Below, in pieces: positions 8,320-16,900 of a DNA stretch of 64,000 nucleotides; within the stretch, counting starts at the first letter, position 1, and each line of letters begins with the position of its first letter. The notes below the pieces were generated by a model. It was not told where the DNA came from, made no database searches, and saw only the letters and a program-made list of their open reading frames with translations. Source of the stretch: Frankia canadensis (lineage in GTDB: Bacteria > Actinomycetota > Actinomycetes > Frankiales > Frankiaceae); the NCBI RefSeq assembly GCF_900197875.1, contig NZ_FZMO01000558.1:1-64000 (forward strand), written 5' to 3'. The translations under genes and the position numbers were made by a program.

Positions 8320-9885
8320 ATGACCGTATTGACCACACCGCACCAGCCCGGTGGGCCAGGGGGGGAACTTGGTCGGCCACCGCATCACGGCGATCAGTGG
8401 ATCGGTGGCCGTTGGGTCCTCTCCGACGCCACCGAAGGCCTGGAGGTGACCGACCCCAGCACGGAGGAGGTACTCGCGACGGTCCCCGCGGGCACCGCGG
8501 GGGACGCGGACCGGGCTGCACGCGCCGCGGCCCAGGCCTTCCCTGGCTGGTCGACGACACCCGCACCGCAACGGGCTGCCGTGCTCCGCAGGATGATCGC
8601 CGGGCTGGAGAGCCGGGCTGCTCGCTTCGCCGAGCTCATCACCGCCGAGGTGGGGACGCCGGTCCAGGTGTCGCGCGCCACCCAGGTCGGACTGGCGTTG
8701 GGCATGGCTGCCCACTGTGCCGAGGTGCTGGAGGCCTATGCGTTCGAGCAGCGCGTGGGGCATTCGCTGGTGATGCGCGAACCGTCCGGTGTGGCTGCGT
8801 GCATCACCCCCTGGAACGTGCCGCTGCTGCTGACCGTGCAGAAGGTGCTGCCCGCCCTGGCCGCGGGCTGCACCGTCATTCACAAGCCCAGCGAGGTCAC
8901 TCCGCTGCACGCTCGGCTGCTCGCCGAGGTGATGGCCGAGGCCGACCTTCCGCCAGGGGTGTTCAACATGGTCGTCGGAACCGGCGAGGTGGTCGGTGCG
9001 GCGCTCTCCGTGCACCCCGACGTCGACCTGGTCTCGCTGACCGGGTCGACCCGGGCCGGGCGTCACGTGCTCGCCCTCGGCGCGGAGCACATCAAGCGCG
9101 TCCATCTCGAGCTCGGCGGCAAGAACGCCAGCCTGGTGCTCGACGACGCCGACCTCGACGCCGCGGTGCGGGCCACGGTCGACCAGGCGCTCTTCAACTC
9201 CGGCCAGGCCTGCCTACAGTGGGGTCGGCTGCTCGTGCCCCGCGACCGCCAAGACGAAGCGGTGGGCGTCGCGGACGAGGCGATGTCCGGCTATGTGGTG
9301 GGGGACCCTCGCGACCCGGCGACGGACCTGGGTCCCCTGGTCTCGGCGGCCGCACGCGGACGGGTCAACACGCACATCCGGCGCGGGGTCGCGGGCGGCG
9401 CCCGGCTGGTGCGCGGCGGCCCGGACCAGCCCGTGGGGCTGGACGTCGGGTACTACGTGCGGCCCACGATCTTCGCCGATGTCGATCCCCGGTCCGCGCT
9501 CGGCCAGGAGGAGATCTTCGGCCCGGTGCTGTGCATCATGCCGTACGACAGTGAGGACGAAGCGATACGGATCGTCAATGACACGCGCTACGGGCTGCAC
9601 GGCGCGGTCTGGTCCGGCGACGGCGCGCGGGCTGAGCGGGTCGCCCGGCGCTTTCGCACCGGGCTGGTTGACATCAACGGCGGACCGTTCAACCCCGCGG
9701 CCCCCTTCGGGGGTTTCAAGCAGTCCGGGATCGGGCGCGAGTGCGGGACCGCTGGGCTGGACGGCTTCCTGGAGACCAAGTCACTGCAGCTGCCCCGGCC
9801 ATCGACCGGGCAGACCGTCGGCCCGCGGCTGAAGGGGCTGGAGACAGCCACCCCTGACCGGCCCGCGGAGAGGGACGAACGATGA
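8320..9885 (+). CDS. Aldehyde dehydrogenase
   Basis: This 521-residue NAD(P)-dependent aldehyde dehydrogenase carries the proton-abstracting Glu in LELGGKNA, the nucleophilic Cys in FNSGQACLQ, the cofactor motif SLTGST, and ITPWNVP. The stop overlaps the ATG of the next NRPS gene by four bases (ATGA), which implies translational coupling. Within the cluster a plausible substrate is a (chloro)indole-3-carboxaldehyde made by retro-aldol cleavage of beta-hydroxytryptophan, oxidised to the carboxylic acid for loading on the A domain at 13998. That substrate is inference from neighbours; the sequence alone says only aldehyde dehydrogenase. Confidence 0.92.
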   Translation: MTVLTTPHQPGGPGGELGRPPHHGDQWIGGRWVLSDATEGLEVTDPSTEEVLATVPAGTAGDADRAARAAAQAFPGWSTTPAPQRAAVLRRMIAGLESRAARFAELITAEVGTPVQVSRATQVGLALGMAAHCAEVLEAYAFEQRVGHSLVMREPSGVAACITPWNVPLLLTVQKVLPALAAGCTVIHKPSEVTPLHARLLAEVMAEADLPPGVFNMVVGTGEVVGAALSVHPDVDLVSLTGSTRAGRHVLALGAEHIKRVHLELGGKNASLVLDDADLDAAVRATVDQALFNSGQACLQWGRLLVPRDRQDEAVGVADEAMSGYVVGDPRDPATDLGPLVSAAARGRVNTHIRRGVAGGARLVRGGPDQPVGLDVGYYVRPTIFADVDPRSALGQEEIFGPVLCIMPYDSEDEAIRIVNDTRYGLHGAVWSGDGARAERVARRFRTGLVDINGGPFNPAAPFGGFKQSGIGRECGTAGLDGFLETKSLQLPRPSTGQTVGPRLKGLETATPDRPAERDER

Positions 9886-11696
9886 CTGGACCGTCGCGGC
9901 GGCCGAGCGTGCTCGAGGTCGTGGACCGCTGGGCGCGCGAGCGGCCCCAGGAGACGGCGGTGAGCGCACCGGACGGCGTCTTGACCTACGCCGGACTCGC
10001 GGCCCATGCGGTGCGGTTCGCCTCCGCTCTCGCCGCCGTGGGCGTCGGGCGGGACGAGGCTGTCGGTCTGCTGCTCGGCCGGTCCCGGGAGAGCCTGCCC
10101 GCTCTGCTCGCGGTCTGGCGGATCGGTGCCGTCGCCGTGCCCCTGGACACCGGGCATCCGGTCGAGCGACTGCGCTACATTCTGCGGGACGCCGACGCCA
10201 CCGTGCTCATCGCCGGACGGATGCCGGAGGGGCTCGACCTCACCGGGGTGCGCACCGTCCACCCTGAACAGGCCGACGGCGCGGCCTTCACGCTGCTGCC
10301 CGAGACCGACGCCGCGCCGGACGCCTGCGCCTATCTCGTCTACACCTCCGGAACCACCGGTCGCCCCAAGGGGGTCGAGGTCACCTACCGCGGCCTGGAC
10401 ACGTTCGTCGACGCCATAGCGGGGATCGGGCTCACCGCGGGCGGGCTGGGCCTCAACGCGGTCTCCCCGGCCTTCGACGGCTGGCTGTGGTGCTCGCTGC
10501 TCTACCTGGTCCACGGGCAGGGCGTCGCCTTGGTCGATCTGTCTCTCGAGGGGCTGCGCGAGGCTGCCGCCGGCGGTGGCGAGATCCTCCCCGCCGGACT
10601 GCGCACCGCTTCGCTCACCCCGTCGCTGCTGGCCGCCCACGGAGACGCACTCGGCGACGCCGAAGTCGTCGTGGTGGCCGGCGAACCATGCCCACCCACC
10701 CTGGCCGACCGGTTCGTGGCCGGGCGCCGCTTCCTTAACGTCTACGGACCGACGGAGACGACCATCGCCGCCACCTGGGCGGACAGCGCGCGGGGCGACG
10801 ATGTGCGGGGCATCGGCCGTCCTCTGCCGGGATATCGCGCCTATGTCCTGGACGACTCCCTGCGTCCGGTGCCGTCAGGCGCCCAGGGCGAGCTCTACGT
10901 CGGTGGCCCGGCGGTCGCCCGTGGCTACCGCGGTCAACCGGGCCTGACCGCGGCCCGTTTCGTACCCGACCTGTTCGCGGGTTACGGGGCGCGTATGTAC
11001 CGGACCGGCGACATGGTCCGCTTGGGTACGAACGGCGAACTGGAGTACCGCGGCCGCCGTGACGATCAGGTGAAGATCCGCGGCCACCGAGTGGAACTGG
11101 GCGAGGTGGAGCGGATCGCGAGCGAACTGCCCGAGGTGGTGGCCGCGGTCTGCTACCTGGTTCCCTCGGGTGACGCCCTGGGCCTCGCCGTCGTGACCGC
11201 GGACGGAGCCGACGCGGGTCTAGTGGTGGCCAGGGTCGAGGACCGCTGCGCCGCTCTGCTGCCCGACGCCGCGGTACCGCAGACGGTCCATGTGGTGCAC
11301 ACGCTCCCCACCCTGGCCACGGGCAAGGCCGACCGGGCGGCGCTGGCCCGTGGCCTGGCCACGGCGGGAGTCTCCGCGGCGACAGGGGTGGGGATGGCCG
11401 CGGCCGAGCTGCTCGCGGCGGACGACGGCCCCGTTGCGGATGTCCGCCGCACCACCCTGCGGGAACGTGAGCTGCTGGCCCTGTGGACCGAGCTGCTCGG
11501 ACGCGACGTGGTGGACGTCCGAGCCGACTTCTTCGACCTGGGCGGGCATTCCTTGCTGGCCGCCCGTGCGGTCGCCGAACTTCGGCAGCGGACCGGCCTG
11601 CGGGTCACTCTGTCGCAGCTGCTGGCCAATCCGACGGCGGAGGCGTTCGCCGCGGAACTCGACCGGATGGCCACGCGCCAGAGCAGAGAAGCGTGA
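9882..11696 (+). CDS. Stand-alone NRPS didomain: adenylation plus carrier (A-T)
   Basis: This 604-residue protein has an adenylation domain (about 1-500: YLVYTSGTTGRPKG, YGPTETT, YRTGD, and the core lysine in TGKADR) and a carrier domain (FFDLGGHSLLA near residue 550). Aligning by eye to GrsA gives the pocket residues D-G-W-S-V-A-V-I-A-K. The Asp that binds the alpha-amine is present, so an alpha-amino acid is expected, and an aromatic one is plausible. A free-standing A-T next to a P450, MbtH and thioesterase is the established arrangement for beta-hydroxylation of a carrier-bound amino acid, as in aminocoumarin and quinoxaline pathways. With the halogenase present, chlorotryptophan is the best guess. 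Confidence 0.88.
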   Translation: MTGPSRRPSVLEVVDRWARERPQETAVSAPDGVLTYAGLAAHAVRFASALAAVGVGRDEAVGLLLGRSRESLPALLAVWRIGAVAVPLDTGHPVERLRYILRDADATVLIAGRMPEGLDLTGVRTVHPEQADGAAFTLLPETDAAPDACAYLVYTSGTTGRPKGVEVTYRGLDTFVDAIAGIGLTAGGLGLNAVSPAFDGWLWCSLLYLVHGQGVALVDLSLEGLREAAAGGGEILPAGLRTASLTPSLLAAHGDALGDAEVVVVAGEPCPPTLADRFVAGRRFLNVYGPTETTIAATWADSARGDDVRGIGRPLPGYRAYVLDDSLRPVPSGAQGELYVGGPAVARGYRGQPGLTAARFVPDLFAGYGARMYRTGDMVRLGTNGELEYRGRRDDQVKIRGHRVELGEVERIASELPEVVAAVCYLVPSGDALGLAVVTADGADAGLVVARVEDRCAALLPDAAVPQTVHVVHTLPTLATGKADRAALARGLATAGVSAATGVGMAAAELLAADDGPVADVRRTTLRERELLALWTELLGRDVVDVRADFFDLGGHSLLAARAVAELRQRTGLRVTLSQLLANPTAEAFAAELDRMATRQSREA

Positions 11697-11698
11697 GC

Positions 11699-12472
11699 AT
11701 GGGCGGCTCCTGGATCGTCGGCTGGCGGGCCGGGAACCATGTCGACGACGGCCTGCCGGTGCTGCTGTGCCTGCCGCCGGCCGGCGCCGGTTGCCACCAG
11801 TTCCGTGCGTGGCAGGAACCGTTCTCCGGCGTCGCGCAGGTACTGGGCGTGCAACTCCCCGGCCGTGAGAACCGCTGGCGCGAGGCCATGCCGCCGACCT
11901 TCGAGGAGGCGGTCGAGGTCATCGCGCGCGAGCTGGTGGAACGGCTGCGACCCGGCCGGCCGTTGGTGCTCTTCGGTCACAGCTTCGGCGGCCTCATCGC
12001 CTATGAACTAGCCCGCCGGGTCACCCCGCTGGCCCTGGTGGTGAGCGCCTGCCGGCCGCCCCGTTACTGGGACGGAGCCGGGCGCGGCATCGTCGACGAC
12101 GAGGACGAGCTCGACAAGCTCTTCGATACCGACGCCACGGACCGCGCACTGCTCGACACGGAGACCCGGGAGCTGATGCTCGAAGTACTTCGCCGCGACG
12201 CCCGGCTCTCACTCAGCTACGCCCACACCCCGGGTGCGCTCCTGCCCATTCCCGTCCACGCCTGGGGGGCGACTGGCGACGAGACGGTCACCTCCGACCA
12301 GCTGGCCGGCTGGGCGGAGACGACCACCGCCGTCTTCCGCCGCCACTGGACCGACGGCGGACACCACGCGGTGATGCGCCGCCCTGAACCGCTATTCGGA
12401 CTTCTCACCGATCTCCTCGTGGGATTCGCTCCCGTGGGATCCGGTCGCCCCGATCCGCCCCGCAACGCCTGA
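11699..12472 (+). CDS. Type II thioesterase
   Basis: This 257-residue alpha/beta hydrolase of the GrsT/TEII family has the motifs LCLPPAGAG, VQLPGRE, the Ser elbow GHSFGG and the late His in DGGHHAVMR. ATG 11699 starts two bases after the upstream stop; a GTG at 11693 would overlap it, so coupling is tight either way. Such enzymes release carrier-bound intermediates or clear misloaded carriers. Beside an A-T didomain and P450, its likely task is to free the beta-hydroxylated amino acid so that soluble enzymes can process it further. Cytoplasmic. Confidence 0.88.
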   Translation: MGGSWIVGWRAGNHVDDGLPVLLCLPPAGAGCHQFRAWQEPFSGVAQVLGVQLPGRENRWREAMPPTFEEAVEVIARELVERLRPGRPLVLFGHSFGGLIAYELARRVTPLALVVSACRPPRYWDGAGRGIVDDEDELDKLFDTDATDRALLDTETRELMLEVLRRDARLSLSYAHTPGALLPIPVHAWGATGDETVTSDQLAGWAETTTAVFRRHWTDGGHHAVMRRPEPLFGLLTDLLVGFAPVGSGRPDPPRNA

Positions 12473-12486
12473 GCCAGGAGGACGTC

Positions 12487-12708
12487 ATGCCCGCCACCGG
12501 CGCGGCCACCACCACCGAACACGAGCAGCGCTACCAGGTCCTGATCAATCAGGAGGAGCAGTACGCCCTCTTCCCGGAGGGACTGCCCGCACCTAGGAGC
12601 TGGGTACCGGCCGGCTTCTCGGGCACCGAGGACGAGTGCATCGCCCATGTCGACGCGCACTGGGCCGACACCCGCCCGCTGAGCCTGCGACGACGGCAGG
12701 AAACCTGA
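12487..12708 (+). CDS. MbtH-family A-domain chaperone
   Basis: At 73 residues it has the family length and signature: NQEEQYALFPEG, SWVPAGF, ECIAHVDAHW and RPLSLR. MbtH-like proteins bind adenylation domains and are needed for folding or activity of many of them. The usual Trp in the N-x-E-x-Q-x-x-L-W-P motif is Phe here (LFPE), and the common WTDMRP is WADTRP. It is 14 bp after the thioesterase and 1 bp before the P450 start. Likely partners are the A domains at 9882 and 13998 and those on the opposite strand; it is the only MbtH gene in the window. Confidence 0.93.
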   Translation: MPATGAATTTEHEQRYQVLINQEEQYALFPEGLPAPRSWVPAGFSGTEDECIAHVDAHWADTRPLSLRRRQET

Positions 12709-12709
12709 C

Positions 12710-13915
12710 ATGCGGATCGATCTGCTCGACCCCGGCCCCTTCGGGCGTAACGACTTCTGGCCCACCTTCGCCTGGCTGCGGGCCAACTCCCCGGTTCACT
12801 GGCATCCCGAGCCCGGCGGCACCGGCTTCTGGGTGCTCAGCCGGCACCGCGACATCGTACGGACCTACGCCGACAGCGACACCTTCAGCTCCGCTCGGGG
12901 CATGCGCCTCGGCAGCGATCCCGCCGCCGTCGCGGCGGTATCCCAGCGGATGCTGATCGTCTCCGACGCCCCCCACCACACCGATCTCAAACGCGCCCTG
13001 GCCCAGGCCTTCGGCCCGGACCGCATGCCCCGGCTCGAGAAGCTGGTCGAGCATGTGGTGGCCGACCTGGCCGAGGAGGCGGTCGAGCAGGGCGAGCTGG
13101 ACTTCATCGACATCGCCAAGGCGTTGCCCAACCGGGTGGTGTGCGCCCTGATGGGTATTCCGCACGCCGACTGGGCCTGGATTGGGGACCTCACCACCGA
13201 CGCCTTCGACTCTCCGGACGAGGCGACACGGAGTAGTGCGCACTCGGAGATCTTCCTCTACTTCATCGAGCTCCTCCGGCAGCGTCGCGCTCGCCCGGGC
13301 GACGACCTGATCAGCGAGATCGCCCATGACACGGAGGTGAGCGAGAGGGGCGGCGAACAACACCGGCCGCTGACCGACGAGGAGATCGTCTTCAACTGCA
13401 ACGGTGTACTCTCTGGCGCGAACGAGACCACGCGCTATTCCTCCGCCGGCGCGGTACACATGTTCGCCCGGCACCCCGACCAGTGGGACCTGCTGCGTCA
13501 CCGCGGCCCCTCGGGAACCACCTCCGCGGTCGAGGAGATCCTGCGCTGGACCACCCCCGGCGTGCATGCGCTGCGCACCGCCACCCGCGACACCGAGATC
13601 GCGGGAGTTCCCGTCGCCGAGGGTGACCGGGTGACCTTGTGGAACGTGTCGGCGAACCGGGACGAGGAGATCTTCGCCGAGCCGGACCGATTCCTGGTTG
13701 ACAGGGCACCCAACCGACATGTCGCCTTCGGTCACGGCCGCCATCTCTGCCTGGGCGCCCGGCTGGCCCGTTTCGAGCTCGGTGCCCTCCTCACCGAGCT
13801 GCTGGCCCGGGTGGACGGCTTCGAGCAGACCGGCCCCGCCCTCTTCAACTCGTCCAACTTCACCTGGGGGATCAGGAGCCTCCCGGTGAGGGTACTGCCG
13901 CGCGCGCACCGCTGA
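12710..13915 (+). CDS. Cytochrome P450, probable beta-hydroxylase of carrier-bound amino acid
   Basis: This 401-residue bacterial class I-type P450 has the heme-Cys loop FGHGRHLCLG, the ExxR motif in EEILRW and an I-helix reading LSGANETTR. In that I-helix Asn precedes the Glu, a pattern seen in P450s that act on carrier-protein substrates. Its place directly after an A-T didomain, TEII and MbtH supports hydroxylation of the tethered amino acid (predicted chlorotryptophan) at the beta carbon. It needs ferredoxin and a reductase, neither of which is encoded nearby. An alternative is a ring hydroxylation later in the pathway. Confidence 0.88.
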   Translation: MRIDLLDPGPFGRNDFWPTFAWLRANSPVHWHPEPGGTGFWVLSRHRDIVRTYADSDTFSSARGMRLGSDPAAVAAVSQRMLIVSDAPHHTDLKRALAQAFGPDRMPRLEKLVEHVVADLAEEAVEQGELDFIDIAKALPNRVVCALMGIPHADWAWIGDLTTDAFDSPDEATRSSAHSEIFLYFIELLRQRRARPGDDLISEIAHDTEVSERGGEQHRPLTDEEIVFNCNGVLSGANETTRYSSAGAVHMFARHPDQWDLLRHRGPSGTTSAVEEILRWTTPGVHALRTATRDTEIAGVPVAEGDRVTLWNVSANRDEEIFAEPDRFLVDRAPNRHVAFGHGRHLCLGARLARFELGALLTELLARVDGFEQTGPALFNSSNFTWGIRSLPVRVLPRAHR

Positions 13916-13997
13916 CCGCCGGCGCGGCGTCGACCCGGGCCGGAACACGGAACCGCCGTGACACCCGCGCCGAACTTCCAGCAGAAAGGGTGCTGTT

Positions 13998-16900
13998 GTG
14001 TCCACTGAGCTCGCTCCGGAACTGCGGTCGGAAGCTGGGGCTACCCACGGACAGAGCCACCACCAGGACCTACGGGGGACATCGCCGGAGGCCGATGCCC
14101 TGGCACGGCCGCTCACCGCGGCCGAGCGCCGGCGGCTCCTCGTCGACGGGAACCGGACGGAGGCGGCCTTCCCCGACACCGGCTACCCGGAGTTGCTCGC
14201 CGCCCAGGCCGTCCGTACCCCGCACGCCCCGGCCCTGGTACAGGGCGGCCGTTCGCTGACCTTCGCCGAACTCGAGGTCGAAACCAATCGCCTGGCTCAC
14301 TACCTGATCTCGCGTGGCGCCGGTCCCGGCCAGCGCGTCGGTCTATGCTATCCGCGCTCCGCCGACTATGTGCTGGGCTCCCTGGCAATTCTCAAGACCG
14401 GCGCGGCGATCGTCGCCCTCGATCCCGTCAACCCCGACGACCGCCTCGCCATCATGATCGAGGACGCCGCCCCGCTGCTGCTGCTCGTACCGGAGGAGCT
14501 GACCGCGCGGACGCCCGTCGGCCTGCCCCGGGCGGAGGTGGCTACCGCCGGCCGGGGTCTGCCGGCCACACCAACAGGAACGCCCACGGACAAGGACACG
14601 GTCAGCCATCTCATCTACACCTCCGGCTCCACCGGCACACCCAAGGCGGTGCTCGAACGCCACGGCGCCATCACCAACCTGGTCCACTGGACCGAACGCG
14701 CCTACGGGGTGCGCCCTGGAGACCGGGCATCGTGGATGTCGACCCCCGGCTTCGCGGTCCAGATCATGGAGTGGCTGCCGTATCTGCCTCTCGGCGCCGC
14801 CGTGCACATCCCCGAGGCGGGCCAGGCCCAGACCCCGCAGCAGATCCGAGACTGGCTCGTCGACCAGAAGATCAGCCACACCATGCTGGTCGCCGCCCTC
14901 GCCGAGCCGGTCTGGGGCCTGGAGTGGCCCGACGACGCCGCGCTGCGGATCATGGTCACCACCGCCGAGCGCGTGAACAGCTGGCCGCCGGTGGACACCT
15001 CGTTCCAAGTAGTGATGACGTACGGAACCACCGAGACGACCAATGTGCTGTCGTGTCTCGACCTCGGCGCCGGCATCGACTACACCAGCCAAGCCACTCC
15101 GGAGGAGATACAGCGCACCCGCCCCGTCCCGGTCGGTCGGCCCATCGCCAACCTCCGGGTCTATCTGCTCGACGACGCCGACCGACCGGTGCCGCTTGGT
15201 GAGGTCGGGCGGCTCCACGTGGCAGGGGCGGGACTCGCCGCCGGATACCACGGGCACCCCGAGCTGACCGCGGCCGCGTTCCGGCCCAACCCGCTGCCGG
15301 AGGAGCCGGAGCCGATTCTCTACGACACCGGTGACCTTGCCCGGAGGCGTGACGACGGAGCCGTCGAGATACTCGGCCGGGCCGACTCGCAGGTGAAGAT
15401 CCGCGGCTTCCGCGTCGAACTGGGCGAGGTCGAGACGCACATCGCCCGGCTCACCGGTGTCGTCGAGGCCGTGGTCGTCGCGCATGAGCGCGGCCCGAAC
15501 GACAAACGGCTGGTCGCCTATGTCTCGCCCGCCCCCGACGCCGACCTGGACGCTGGTACGGTCCGTGCCGAGGTGGCCAGCGGACTGCCCTACTACATGG
15601 TGCCCAGCGCCGTCGTCGTTCTCCCCGAGCTGCCGCGACTGCCCAACGGCAAGGTGGACCGCAGGCGGCTGCCCGCCCCGCCCGAGGGGCGTGAGGGTAC
15701 CGATGCCGGCTACGCGGCGCCCCGCACCGAGGTGGAGGACGGCCTGGCCCGCCTGTGGGCCACGGCCTTCCGCACCCAGAGCATCGGCATCCACGACAAC
15801 TTCTTCGAGATCGGCGGGCATTCGCTGCTGGCGTTCCAGCTGATCGACGCGATCCGCCACAGCTATGCTGTCGAGCTCAGCCTCTCCGACCTCTCCCGTC
15901 GCCCGACCGTCGCCGAACTCGCTGAGCTGATCACCGCTGAACGGGTCGGCAGGCGAGGCGACTTCGGCGGGCTGCCCGCGATCGTTCCCGACCCGGATCG
16001 GCGTTTCGAACCCTTCCCGCTGACCGAGAGCCAGCAGGCGCTGTGGATCGGCCGCGGCGGGCTGGTCGAGCTGGGCAACGTCGGCTGTCACGGGTACTTC
16101 GAGTGGCAGAGCCCGGACCTGGATGTTGCCCGCTTCGAGCGGGCCTGGCTGCGTCTGGTGGAGCGCCATGACGCACTCCGTACGGTGATCCTGCCCGATG
16201 GCACCCAGCAGGTGCTCCAGGAGATACCGGCCTACGACATTCCCGTACGGGATCTGCGCACGCTCGATGGTCCTCGGCTGGAGGAGGAACTGGGCGCGCT
16301 GCGCGATCGCCTCTCCCACCAGGTGCTGGACGCAGCGCGCTGGCCGCTGTTCGACGTACGGATCACCCTGCTGCCGCCGGGCGCGGCGGGCGGCCGCCGC
16401 GCCCGGATTCACCTGTCGCTGGACTTCCTGATCGCCGATGCCTGGAGCTACTTCCAGGTGCTCGTCCCCGACTTGGCGGCCTTCTATGCCGATCCCGACG
16501 CCACCCGAGAGACCCTCACACTCACTTTCCGTGACTATGTGACTGCGATCAACGACTCTCTGGGTGACAGTGAGCTCTACCTCCGCTCCGAGTGGTACTG
16601 GCGCGATCGGCTCGCGACGCTGCCTCCCGCCCCCGCCCTTCCCGGACGTCCCGCCGACGCGCCGGCTCTGCCGGTCCGCTTCGAACGGCGTAACCACCAG
16701 GTGGACGCCGAGCTCTGGAGCCGAATCCAGGCGCTCGGCCAGGCGCGCGAGGTGACCCCCTCCGGCATCCTCGCCGCCGCGTTCGCCGAGGTGCTCGGCG
16801 CCTGGAGCGGACAGCCACGCTTCACCGTGAACTTCCCGCTGTTCAACCGACTTCCGCTGCACCCCCAGGTCAACCAGCTGCTCGCGGACACCACCACCAC

